A stretch of DNA of 64,000 nucleotides from positions 558,001 to 622,000 of the forward strand of contig JAUXYP010000001.1 of the NCBI GenBank assembly GCA_030694265.1, written 5' to 3'. The notes beneath the pieces were generated by a model. That model had not been told where the DNA came from. It saw nothing but the letters and a program-made list of their open reading frames with translations, and ran no database searches. The translations under genes and the position numbers were made by a program. This DNA is from Sulfuricurvum sp. (GTDB lineage Bacteria; Campylobacterota; Campylobacteria; Campylobacterales; Sulfurimonadaceae). Of this stretch, positions 15,424 through 22,868 are shown in pieces. Position 1 is the first letter of the stretch; every line of letters begins with the position of its first letter.

Positions 15424-16525
15424 TCATTAGTGTGTTAATGGCTTTTGGCGTAGCACATGGGACATATCCTAAAATAGCATTGTCAACAACGTGAGACGGT
15501 GTGACTGCACCGAATATCGAACAAATGGCTCCAGCTGATCGTGCAAACTGCAAGGCACTGGCAACATCTGAAAGAGCATTAGTTTGCATCAGGTCACCTA
15601 TCTTCGGTGAGAATGGACGTTTAAACAGATTTTTTTGCAACAATGGTGATGAGCCCAAGAAGCTGACATCATAATGTGCACATGCATGCATCAGCGGATA
15701 ATAAAATCCATCATCACAACGCTGATTACGATAACTATACGCATGATGTTTAGCCAGATTAAACGGGCTTTGAAGATATTTAAAGCCATGATGATCACCT
15801 CCGGCACACCGTGCGATCTCTACTACCTTGGACAAGGAAAGATACTCTTCATGATCTTCTTCATACAAAAAACCATTCCATGAAGCAATCCCGTATGAAA
15901 CAATTTTTCCTTCTTTACGCAGTTCTTCAAACACCTTAAATGCTGTTTCTATCCGATTGTATAAGGTATCAGTATCGACATAGCCTAGTTGTGTTTCTGG
16001 ATTATGCAATAAAAAGATATCAATGGTATCCAAACCCAAATTCGTTAATGACTGCTGGCAGCTCCAACGCAGATAATCGGGTGACATACAATGCTGATCA
16101 ATAACAATGTCATCAGCCGTAGCCAGTCCTGCGTCTATAATGTTTTCTTTGATCCAGCCGTATGGATTATCAGGAAATGGAAAATCCAATGGGATAAAAC
16201 CGGCTTTGGAAGCAATAATAATTTCATCACGGTTTATTTCGCCATTGGCAAACAGTTCACTCAAAACTTCGCCTATTTCACGCTCTGAGATTTGATACCG
16301 ATAGTTGATGGCGGTATCAATGAGATTTATACCGTTTTGGAGTGCAGTTTTAATTGCCTCGCCAAAATTAATAATGTAATTATCTTCTTTATAAGGCTCA
16401 GGTTTATAAGTACCGATACCCAATGAAGGAAAAAATAACTCTCCGTTAAAACGGTAAAAATCTTTGGAATAGGAGCCAAATTTTTTGAGATATCCGAATG
16501 TCCCTTCTTTGGTTGCGTGTGACAT
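15404..16525 (-). CDS. Aldo/keto reductase family protein
   Basis: A 373-residue TIM-barrel oxidoreductase. The catalytic tetrad is visible: Asp and Tyr in LIDTAINYRY, Lys in IIIASKAGF, His in DIFLLHNP. The C-terminal GAVTPSHVVDNA stretch is the cofactor-binding end of the barrel. It is longer than typical 280-330-residue members because of an insertion after the lysine. The start ATG overlaps the nifU stop (TAATG) and its end overlaps the flavoprotein gene by 20 bases, so it is firmly part of the nifU operon. Substrate unknown. Confidence 0.87.
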   Translation of the reverse strand: MSHATKEGTFGYLKKFGSYSKDFYRFNGELFFPSLGIGTYKPEPYKEDNYIINFGEAIKTALQNGINLIDTAINYRYQISEREIGEVLSELFANGEINRDEIIIASKAGFIPLDFPFPDNPYGWIKENIIDAGLATADDIVIDQHCMSPDYLRWSCQQSLTNLGLDTIDIFLLHNPETQLGYVDTDTLYNRIETAFKVFEELRKEGKIVSYGIASWNGFLYEEDHEEYLSLSKVVEIARCAGGDHHGFKYLQSPFNLAKHHAYSYRNQRCDDGFYYPLMHACAHYDVSFLGSSPLLQKNLFKRPFSPKIGDLMQTNALSDVASALQFARSAGAICSIFGAVTPSHVVDNAILGYVPCATPKAINTLMNETNAV

Positions 16526-17502
16526 TAGACTACCATCACGCGCAAATTAGTTTTGAGTTTGAAATTCAGCATATCCTGCATACCGGCAAGCGTTGTAGTG
16601 GTGTTCATCGAACAGCTCATACATTCACCCTTATACTGGATATAAAGTTCATAACCGTCTTCTACTTCTTTGAGATCAATAACTTCAACATCGCCATTGT
16701 CTGCTTTGAGTGTCGGACGAATGTACTCTTCGAGGATTGATTCAATGCTGCGAAGTTTTTGTACCAAACTCATCGCATTAAAATTACCGTCACCCTTGGC
16801 CTCTTTGATTTTTTTACTAATCGCCTCTTTCTCAAGCACACCTTGTATCTCAGCGAGCATATCTACCAAATAGACATCTTTTTTCTCATGACCGCCCGGT
16901 TTGATACACGATTTACAAAATCCGCCTGCTTTAGTGTAATCCGTAATTTGCTCAATCGATTCAAGTTTGTTTAGTTTGATCACTTCTTTGAGGGTATCGA
17001 GACTGACACGTGCACATTCACAGACGATAAACTCGGTCTCGAACTCAGACATATCTACCCCTTTATAGATCGAGGCCGCTTTTTTGATAACGTCGTACGC
17101 CATCACCGAACAGTGCATTTTTTGACCGGGTACGGCAGGGATATCTTCCTCATCACGCAGGGCTTTTTCTACATCGATATTGGTGATTTTTAACGCCTCA
17201 TCGACCGTTTTATCCATACACAGTTCTGCCATCATGTCTGAACTCGCAATCGCCGTTCCGCACCCAAAACTTTTAAATCGACTTTTGATAATCACGTCAT
17301 TTTTAGGATCAATCATCCAATACAAACGTACCGCATCCCCACAGCTTTCTGCACCAAAATCAGCGATTATCAGTTGCTTCTGCGCCGAATCAGCCTCTTC
17401 TTGAGTGATCTCGCCCATATTGATGGGATCATTCATCCGTCTTTGTACCTCATTCGAGTACTCTTCCCATAATGCCCCACCGATTAACGTATCTCGTGCC
17501 AT
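16525..17502 (-). CDS. nifU: NifU Fe-S cluster scaffold
   Basis: 325 residues from ATG 17502, preceded by CAAGGAGCAAACA; a longer open frame upstream is not used. Three domains in order: an IscU-like scaffold with Cys54 (ESCGD), Cys81 (FGCGTA) and Cys131 (HCSVM); a central [2Fe-2S] BFD-like domain with CEC at 161-163 and CKSC at 196-199; and a C-terminal Nfu domain with CMSC. NifU builds [4Fe-4S] clusters, with sulfur from NifS, for NifH and NifB. No nifS lies in the window. It heads an operon with the aldo/keto reductase, flavoprotein and nifT. Confidence 0.95.
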   Translation of the reverse strand: MARDTLIGGALWEEYSNEVQRRMNDPINMGEITQEEADSAQKQLIIADFGAESCGDAVRLYWMIDPKNDVIIKSRFKSFGCGTAIASSDMMAELCMDKTVDEALKITNIDVEKALRDEEDIPAVPGQKMHCSVMAYDVIKKAASIYKGVDMSEFETEFIVCECARVSLDTLKEVIKLNKLESIEQITDYTKAGGFCKSCIKPGGHEKKDVYLVDMLAEIQGVLEKEAISKKIKEAKGDGNFNAMSLVQKLRSIESILEEYIRPTLKADNGDVEVIDLKEVEDGYELYIQYKGECMSCSMNTTTTLAGMQDMLNFKLKTNLRVMVV

Positions 17503-17541
17503 TGTTTGCTCCTTGGATCGATATTCATATACAACCGACAT

Positions 17542-17557
17542 TGCAATAGATGTTCTC
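17542..17557 (-). promoter_or_regulatory. Sigma-54-like promoter for nifU
   Basis: Minus strand GAGAAC-ATCTA-TTGCA with -24/-12 spacing, 40 bases before the nifU ATG, in the divergent region shared with the P-II gene. Confidence 0.5.
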
Positions 17558-17591
17558 AATAAAATACGACATTTTTGTATGACACAACCTC

Positions 17592-17607
17592 TAGAACAAA
17601 TTATGCA
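17592..17607 (+). promoter_or_regulatory. Sigma-54-like promoter for the P-II gene
   Basis: Plus strand TAGAAC-AAATT-ATGCA followed by GTAG, almost identical to the element before rpoN (TAGAAC-AAAAT-ATGCA, also followed by GTAG). It lies 33 bases before the ATG at 17641. Confidence 0.58.
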
Positions 17608-17640
17608 GTAGTCTCTGTATATCAACATTAAGGATCTACC

Positions 17641-18036
17641 ATGTTACAAATAACCGCTGTATTCAATAGACACTGCCTCAATGATGTATTACGTGAGCTT
17701 TTTGATAATGAGATCGAAGGGGTCACCGTCATGGATGTAATCGGAAAAGGATCGCTGGGGATTGCCGAGAAAAATAATGCGCCCGATCTCTTTCCAAAAG
17801 TCATGCTTCTAATTGTTGTTTCTGATGATAAACACAAAGAAACGGCTATGGAAGCTATCCGCGCGCATACTCAGGATTTGGGTCACGGTGCGGGTAAAAT
17901 GTGGATAACTCCTGTGCTCGAAGTCGAACGTATCCGCACTGGAGAAAAAGATGAATCCGCACTCGCACAACCCGCACCTCGTACCACTCCTAAAACCAAT
18001 ACTTTCTTCACGGCTGTCGATACACCGTCAAGTTAA
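17641..18036 (+). CDS. Atypical P-II family nitrogen regulator
   Basis: A 131-residue P-II protein. The C-terminal signature GHGAGKMWITPVLEVERIRTGE (given here in part as ERIRTGE after GAGKMW) and the LRELFDNEIEGVTV start fit the family. The T-loop region, GKGSLGIAEKNNAPDLFPKV, is shorter than in GlnB/GlnK and has no tyrosine to uridylylate. P-II proteins sense ATP/ADP and 2-oxoglutarate and control ammonium transport, glutamine synthetase, NifA or nitrogenase. The missing tyrosine and nif promoter suggest a nitrogenase- or NifA-specific P-II, but the target is not shown. A proline-threonine tail follows residue 108. Confidence 0.85.
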   Translation: MLQITAVFNRHCLNDVLRELFDNEIEGVTVMDVIGKGSLGIAEKNNAPDLFPKVMLLIVVSDDKHKETAMEAIRAHTQDLGHGAGKMWITPVLEVERIRTGEKDESALAQPAPRTTPKTNTFFTAVDTPSS

Positions 18037-18053
18037 ATATGGTTTTCACGCAA

Positions 18054-18087
18054 CAGGGATTTACACCCCTGCTACTACTCCCTTTTT
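18054..18087 (+). terminator. Weak hairpin after the P-II gene
   Basis: CAGGG-N8-CCCTG followed 11 bases later by TTTTT. The stem is short and the T-run is displaced, so termination is only possible. The rest of the 177-base gap to sodB shows no clear promoter by eye. Confidence 0.3.
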
Positions 18088-18213
18088 CCTCTCCACAAAC
18101 TATAAGAAATCTGAATAGTAACTTAGATAAATCTTTATGCCATTTATATTTTGCGATTTTTTAATACTATAAGATATTATGATAATATAATTTTACCTAT
18201 CAGGAGTAGTAAG

Positions 18214-18894
18214 ATGAAACATGAACTGATGAAACTTCCCTATGACCCAACAGCATTGGAACCCTATATTTCGGTAGAAACAATCTCTTATCATTATGGA
18301 AAGCACCATGCCGGATATGTCAACAAACTTAATGGTCTGATCGAAAATACAGAGTATGCCGATATGTCCTTAGAACAGATCGTCAAACATGCAAGCAATG
18401 CCATTTTCAATAATGCAGCACAGGTTTATAACCATGATTTTTATTGGAAAGGATTCAGCAATCTTTCCCCTAGTCCCTCTGCGGAACTTTCCTTCTTAAT
18501 AGAACGTGATTTTGGAACCATGGAAACATTCAAAGATCTGTTTTTAACTTCCGCTGCAGGATTCTTCGGTTCAGGATGGGTATGGCTGATTGTCACTGGT
18601 GAGGGGAAACTGGAGATTAAAATGACTTCCAATGCCGATACTCCCTTACGCCACGGCGACACACCGTTATTGACGTGCGATGTATGGGAACATGCTTACT
18701 ACATCGATTATCGCAACACCCGTCCCGACTACCTTGCCAACTGGTGGAAACTGATCAATTGGAATTTTGTTTCTGAAAATCTCGCCCATTTCGAGAACAA
18801 TCCAATGTCTGGCTACAGTCAACCGTGCAATGAAAATACTAAAATATGCGACTATATCGATATCATGCAGCAAAACGAACGCACTCCGTCTTGA
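18214..18894 (+). CDS. sodB: Fe superoxide dismutase
   Basis: 226 residues from ATG 18214, after CAGGAGTAGTAAG; an upstream extension of 21 codons is rejected. Metal ligands sit in SYHYGKHHAGYV (His), QVYNHDFYW (His), and DVWEHAYYIDY (Asp and His). The FNNAAQVYNH segment and the AAGFFGSGW segment are of the iron type. It dismutates superoxide in the cytoplasm. It lies between the P-II gene and a convergent rpoN, inside the nif region, so it probably serves nitrogenase protection, although it could be the housekeeping enzyme. The C-terminal tail of about 25 residues is longer than usual. Confidence 0.92.
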   Translation: MKHELMKLPYDPTALEPYISVETISYHYGKHHAGYVNKLNGLIENTEYADMSLEQIVKHASNAIFNNAAQVYNHDFYWKGFSNLSPSPSAELSFLIERDFGTMETFKDLFLTSAAGFFGSGWVWLIVTGEGKLEIKMTSNADTPLRHGDTPLLTCDVWEHAYYIDYRNTRPDYLANWWKLINWNFVSENLAHFENNPMSGYSQPCNENTKICDYIDIMQQNERTPS

Positions 18895-18898
18895 TTTG

Positions 18899-20167
18899 CT
18901 ACAGCAGCTCCAGCTTATACAAAAATGCTCGCTCTTTATACGATGGAATATCAAGTTCCTGACGGTATTTTGCGATGACCCGTCGCACCATTTTTTCTCC
19001 AAATTTTTCTTCAATCATTTCGTGAAGGAATTTGTCGCTAAACGGATCCTCTTTGTTTTCACTCAAAACCAAACGCTTCAAATAGTGTTTGATCTCTGAG
19101 GTCGAAACTTCACCGATGGAGTTGGAAAAGAAATCTTTAAAGGCGTAAAGTCTGCGCTCGGTTTGTATGTATTTATCCGAAATCGCTCTGGAAATCGTTG
19201 ACTCATTAAACCCTAGTTCATCGGCAACGTCTTGTAAACGTAACGGTTTGAGCTCTCCCCCTATAAAAAAGCTGTATTGTTTTTCGATTAACACCAATGC
19301 CACATTGTAGAGCGTCGCTTTACGCAAATCGAGGAGTTTGACCAACTCACGTGCTTCTTTAAATTTTTGTTTTGCAAAATTGTCGTATTTGTCGATCAGG
19401 TTCACCTGCAAATCGGGATAAAAAGCGTGATTTATCCGAATATTCAACTCTGATCCCGAAAACTCTACGAACAAATCGGGAGTGATTTGTACTTCCGGTT
19501 CCATGTACTCCAATGCCGGAGGATTTTTGAGCTGCTGCAATACGTGTTTGGCATCACCAAAACGGGGATTTTTAATAAACTTTTCCATTTTATCGAACTG
19601 CAATATCATCGCCGAGAGTAAAATACTCAACTCATCATCCAAATCGTAATCAGTGAGCTGAAACAAAAACGACTCTTTGTAATCAACAGCGCCAACGCCT
19701 GAGGGTTCCAAATGAGCAAATCGCTGACGCACCCGTTCAACCGTTTGAGCATCCGTATCGCATTGGGTTGCAATCTCTTCAACACTCCCATCAAAATACC
19801 CTTCATCGTTGATGTAAAAAATAATTTGTCTGGCTATTTTTTGGGAAATCGGTGTTGGAAATAATGGGGCAACAATCTGTTCATCGAGTCTTTCATACAA
19901 AGAAGTTGAGGCAATACTGAGCCATTCGATCTGATCGCTAGAAGCGTTGGAAACATAGTTTTGAAAAGCACCATAAGCCGATGATCCTCCTGCTTGTGCA
20001 TTTGACTCTTCAAATCCAGATTTGACCTCTAGGCAGGGATTTTCATTGGTTATGACTTGCAGATGTTTTTCCAAATCATTAAGTGAACATTGCAATAAAG
20101 GTAGCCATGTCTGCATGGATAATCGTGGAAGTTGTTTTTGTTTAAAAGAGAGTGTTGTTTGCATCAT
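18899..20167 (-). CDS. rpoN: RNA polymerase sigma-54 factor
   Basis: 422 residues from ATG 20167 after AGGTGATT. Region I is seen in LSFKQKQLPRLSMQTWLPLLQ with following ENPCLE; the core-binding domain contains LEPSGVGAVDYKES; the C-terminal RpoN box is MVRRVIAKYRQ followed by LDIPSYKER. It recognises -24/-12 promoters and needs an activator such as NifA. Campylobacterota normally use sigma-54 for flagellar genes, so this copy inside a nif cluster may be a second, dedicated sigma factor. It has its own -24/-12-like element and converges on sodB with four bases between stops. Confidence 0.92.
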   Translation of the reverse strand: MMQTTLSFKQKQLPRLSMQTWLPLLQCSLNDLEKHLQVITNENPCLEVKSGFEESNAQAGGSSAYGAFQNYVSNASSDQIEWLSIASTSLYERLDEQIVAPLFPTPISQKIARQIIFYINDEGYFDGSVEEIATQCDTDAQTVERVRQRFAHLEPSGVGAVDYKESFLFQLTDYDLDDELSILLSAMILQFDKMEKFIKNPRFGDAKHVLQQLKNPPALEYMEPEVQITPDLFVEFSGSELNIRINHAFYPDLQVNLIDKYDNFAKQKFKEARELVKLLDLRKATLYNVALVLIEKQYSFFIGGELKPLRLQDVADELGFNESTISRAISDKYIQTERRLYAFKDFFSNSIGEVSTSEIKHYLKRLVLSENKEDPFSDKFLHEMIEEKFGEKMVRRVIAKYRQELDIPSYKERAFLYKLELL

Positions 20168-20200
20168 AATCACCTAATATTGGTTTATTATCCAACCTAC

Positions 20201-20216
20201 TGCATATTTTGTTCTA
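20201..20216 (-). promoter_or_regulatory. Sigma-54-like promoter for rpoN
   Basis: Minus strand TAGAAC-AAAAT-ATGCA, 33 bases before the ATG. It suggests self-dependent expression of rpoN. Confidence 0.58.
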
Positions 20217-20272
20217 GATGAAAAATTATAGAAGTTTTAGGTGAGTTTAGGTGATTAAAAAGGAGGCAATCC

Positions 20273-20332
20273 CCGTTCGTTGTGAGCCTGTCGAACCATG
20301 AAATCCTTCGACAGGCTCAGGATGAACGGAGT
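20273..20332. repeat. Long intergenic palindrome
   Basis: Two arms of about 23 bases, at 20273-20295 and 20307-20329, share GAGCCTGTCGAA against TTCGACAGGCTC and outer CCGTTC against GAACGG, with an 11-base loop. This is a widespread intergenic repeat type in bacteria. It lies between rpoN and a ferredoxin end and may terminate the ferredoxin transcript. Confidence 0.75.
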
Positions 20333-20333
20333 T

Positions 20334-20624
20334 TTAGTATTTAATACGTACCAATCCGTTAGGCTGTACGACTTTCATTTGGCATGCAAGACGTGCTTTT
20401 GGACTTGTCTCTGCAACCGTCTTAAGTACGGCTTTTTCTTTGTCGTTTATTGGACTCATAAACTCCATACCAGATTCGATCATGACGACACAAGTGCCGC
20501 ACTCACCATCTCTACAGCCAAATGGCAATGCACTCCCTGATGCTTCAACGATGTCTTGAATCGTTTTACCCGGTTTGACATTGATTGCCAAAAAGTCATT
20601 TATAATCTCTACGCGTGTTGTCAT
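20334..20624 (-). CDS. [2Fe-2S] plant-type ferredoxin
   Basis: A 96-residue ferredoxin with the plant-type motif CRDGECGTC near residues 37-45 and the distant fourth cysteine in ARLACQM. It is soluble, with no membrane segment. AAAGGAGTTGGA precedes the ATG. It follows nifZ by 85 bases on the same strand and is probably the tail of the nifN-nifX-nifF-nifW-nifZ operon. Related ferredoxins in nif clusters support electron supply or Fe-S maturation; its partner is unknown. Confidence 0.9.
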   Translation of the reverse strand: MTTRVEIINDFLAINVKPGKTIQDIVEASGSALPFGCRDGECGTCVVMIESGMEFMSPINDKEKAVLKTVAETSPKARLACQMKVVQPNGLVRIKY

Positions 20625-20709
20625 TCCAACTCCTTTGTTTCATTATGTTATTAGCCTCGATGGCACCAATTATCCTTGATACGGTATGCAAAAATCTCAA
20701 AAAAGTGAC

Positions 20710-21099
20710 CTACGCCTCCCCTTCTTGAGATTGCTCCGCCTTGAGTGCAGCCTGCTGGGCCCTATGTTCTTTGATCCATCGTAACTCTTCTGCGACTTCA
20801 TCGTATCCGTCGTATTCCACGGCACTTTCCAATTCCGCTTCGCGGCATCCGTACGTCTCACCCTCTTCGATGAAATGAACTTCATAGATACGAATTACCT
20901 GTAAAAAATCACCGATGAATTTTACATATCCTTCAGCTCCAGGATAAACTAAAATCTCATCCGGCCCTCGGAATGGGTTGGAGCCGTCATTTCGGATCGG
21001 TTTTTTAATCCGTACACGCTGACCTAAACGAAAAGTCGGCAGAATTTCATCTCTAGTTGAAGCTGATATCTGGCTGGCTTGTGCATGCGTGAACTCCAT
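20710..21099 (-). CDS. nifZ: NifZ family protein
   Basis: A 129-residue protein with the NifZ pattern: FRLGQRVRIKKPIRNDG, then GPDEILVYPGAEGYVKFIG, FLQVIRIYEVHF and GCREAEL. NifZ helps form the second P-cluster of the MoFe protein. The C-terminus is a charged helical extension rich in Ala, Glu and Gln. GGAGGTCAGTC precedes the ATG and the start overlaps nifW by 47 bases, so the two are coupled. Confidence 0.88.
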   Translation of the reverse strand: MEFTHAQASQISASTRDEILPTFRLGQRVRIKKPIRNDGSNPFRGPDEILVYPGAEGYVKFIGDFLQVIRIYEVHFIEEGETYGCREAELESAVEYDGYDEVAEELRWIKEHRAQQAALKAEQSQEGEA

Positions 21100-21430
21100 G
21101 ACTGACCTCCTCTACATCATTACAGCTGCTGGATGTGGAACAGGTACAGCAAGCGCTTGGCTTGTCAAACATCTCCCAAACATCTGCCGCCGATGGGCTG
21201 TAACCGTTTTCAAAATTTTTGTAGACACTGATAAGGGCAAATTTATAGTACTCGAGCAGTTTTGTATCACTGCCCCATTCATTGCCTTTGGCTTTTTCAA
21301 CCATCTCACCGAATCTTTTCATTATGTGAAACCGTTTAACATACACTAAACGCTCATCGTATTCAATATCGAAAAATTCAAAAAACTCCTCGGTATCGGT
21401 AAGTTTCTCAAAATCGGCTAACGTTCCCAT
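21053..21430 (-). CDS. nifW: NifW, nitrogenase-stabilising protein, with cysteine-rich tail
   Basis: A 125-residue protein. Residues about 1-95 match NifW: LTDTEEFFEFFDIEYDE, VYVKRFHIMKRFGE, and the helix ending FALISVYKNFENG. NifW protects or helps mature the MoFe protein under oxygen. The last 30 residues add a cysteine-rich stretch (CCTCSTSSSC and a later HACTS) not typical of the family, which overlaps the start of nifZ. The tail might bind metal or simply result from the overlapping frame. Confidence 0.87.
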   Translation of the reverse strand: MGTLADFEKLTDTEEFFEFFDIEYDERLVYVKRFHIMKRFGEMVEKAKGNEWGSDTKLLEYYKFALISVYKNFENGYSPSAADVWEMFDKPSACCTCSTSSSCNDVEEVSHGVHACTSQPDISFN

Positions 21431-21440
21431 CGTATACTCC

Positions 21441-21956
21441 TTATAGTTTCATTTCATCTTTGAGCTGACTCGCCCATGCAACAACTCTATCTTGTGTCAT
21501 ATCCTCTTGATTCACATCATCTATTCCAAGACCGCAAAACTTATCGCCACGCTGTGCCAGTGAGAATTTATAGGTATAGCCATCCGTAGGTGTATAACCG
21601 TACGCCTCTGCGCCCAGAGAAACAAACAGATCATTCATTTTCCCCAGTGCACTCAAAAAATGTTCGCCATGCGTTTTTTGATCACCGGCACCAAAAAATG
21701 CCACTTTCTTACCGCTTAGATCGGGGCGTTCATTGTCAAGATCATAGAGTGGATCAACCCAGTCACGCTGAGGATCACCCTGCCCCCATGTCGATGAACC
21801 GATGAGCAATACATCGAAATCTTCAAACTGCTCAATGCCGTCATAATCTTCTTCCATATCAATCAATTCAGACCCTGAAAGTTGCTGTGATAAAAGTTCT
21901 GCTGCACTGCGTGTGACACCACTGCTGCTGCCGAAAAAAATACCTACTTTAGACAT
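21441..21956 (-). CDS. nifF: Flavodoxin, nitrogenase electron donor
   Basis: A 171-residue long-chain flavodoxin. The FMN phosphate loop is IFFGSSSGVTRSAAE, the first aromatic loop is IGSSTWGQGDPQRDW, and the second is FGAGDQKTHGEHF. Long-chain flavodoxins in nif operons (NifF) donate electrons to the Fe protein. GGAGCGTAACT precedes the ATG. It lies two bases after the DUF269 gene and ten bases before nifW. Confidence 0.92.
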   Translation of the reverse strand: MSKVGIFFGSSSGVTRSAAELLSQQLSGSELIDMEEDYDGIEQFEDFDVLLIGSSTWGQGDPQRDWVDPLYDLDNERPDLSGKKVAFFGAGDQKTHGEHFLSALGKMNDLFVSLGAEAYGYTPTDGYTYKFSLAQRGDKFCGLGIDDVNQEDMTQDRVVAWASQLKDEMKL

Positions 21957-21958
21957 AG

Positions 21959-22414
21959 TTACGCTCCTATCCCGCTACATGGTTTGTATTGCTCGTATAT
22001 CGCAATCGCTTTCGCCAAATTCTTATCCCCTTCTTCAAACAACGCTTCTAGGGTGCGAAAACTAAAACGGTGTGCATCTTTAAAATATTTATCGACGATA
22101 CAAATACGATCCGTCAAAACCGCACATCGTCCAAAGCCCTCATGGCTCATCTCCATGATAACATTGCACACAACGCCCGTTGTACGCTCAAATGACAAGG
22201 CTATTGCTTTGTAGATCATTTTAATATCATTGATCATCATCTCGTCAATATCTGCAATGACAGGAACTGCTTTAAGTTCCTCTTTTGTTTTGACATACTT
22301 TTTAATCAACAACTCTTCATCACTGATGCGTGACCAATTTCCAAACTGATCCAGTGCTCTAATCTGTCGAATCAACTCAACCCCAAAAGGGTTCATTACT
22401 GCTTGTGCTTCCAT
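21959..22414 (-). CDS. NifX-associated protein (DUF269)
   Basis: A 151-residue protein of the DUF269 family, nearly always found after nifX. The match is in the overall helical layout: MNPFGVELIRQIRALDQFG, KTKEELKAVPVIADID, FGRCAVLTDRICIVDKYF and a helical end. Its biochemical role is not established; loss of homologues affects cofactor steps in some diazotrophs. It is one base apart from nifX and two from nifF, so co-translated. Confidence 0.9.
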   Translation of the reverse strand: MEAQAVMNPFGVELIRQIRALDQFGNWSRISDEELLIKKYVKTKEELKAVPVIADIDEMMINDIKMIYKAIALSFERTTGVVCNVIMEMSHEGFGRCAVLTDRICIVDKYFKDAHRFSFRTLEALFEEGDKNLAKAIAIYEQYKPCSGIGA

Positions 22415-22415
22415 A

Positions 22416-22868
22416 TTATTCTCCTTGTGCCCATCTGTCTTGTCGTATGTCGTGTGGTGTTTCCATTTGTATGATATTCTTAACCCATGGTGGCGGATTG
22501 CCGTTTATCATCTTGACCAAGTCTTTGAGAACATCTACTATCAATGTCGGCTCATTCACCTTCATTGGGTGAATTCCTGCACGGATGACTTTTGCCGCTG
22601 CCGTTCCGCCGATACTCTCAGAATACATGATACTGATACCCTTGAGAGCACGAACACGAAAATCCGTTTTATCATCATCCTCGAGATTAGCGGTATCCGT
22701 TTTGATCACTTCGGAGAGTTCAAATCCATCCTTGGAGACGTTGTACACAACGAACTCTTTTGCCCCTCCAAAATGGGCGTTGATCTCTTCCATATCTTTG
22801 GTCGCAAAAGCAACTTTCATCGCATTACTCATCGGCTTATCCCCTTCAATAGTGATTTTTGTGTTCAT
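22416..22868 (-). CDS. nifX: NifX, FeMo-co precursor carrier
   Basis: A 150-residue NifX. The core starts at MKVAFATKDMEEINAHFGGA and ends in the family signature INGNPPPWVKNI. The first 15 residues are an extension, but ATG 22868 is kept because AAAGGTGAAAC lies before it. NifX binds NifB-co/VK cluster and hands it within NifEN. The start overlaps the end of nifN by 23 bases. A second NifX-like gene is at 732-1112. Confidence 0.92.
   Translation of the reverse strand: MNTKITIEGDKPMSNAMKVAFATKDMEEINAHFGGAKEFVVYNVSKDGFELSEVIKTDTANLEDDDKTDFRVRALKGISIMYSESIGGTAAAKVIRAGIHPMKVNEPTLIVDVLKDLVKMINGNPPPWVKNIIQMETPHDIRQDRWAQGE

Noticed and set aside
18039-18161. 39-codon frame just after the P-II gene
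   Set aside because: Low-quality composition, no ribosome site and a hairpin inside it; treated as non-coding.
20298-20540. 80-residue plus-strand ORF over the palindrome and ferredoxin gene
   Set aside because: It is a shadow of the [2Fe-2S] ferredoxin, whose cysteine motif is unmistakable on the other strand.
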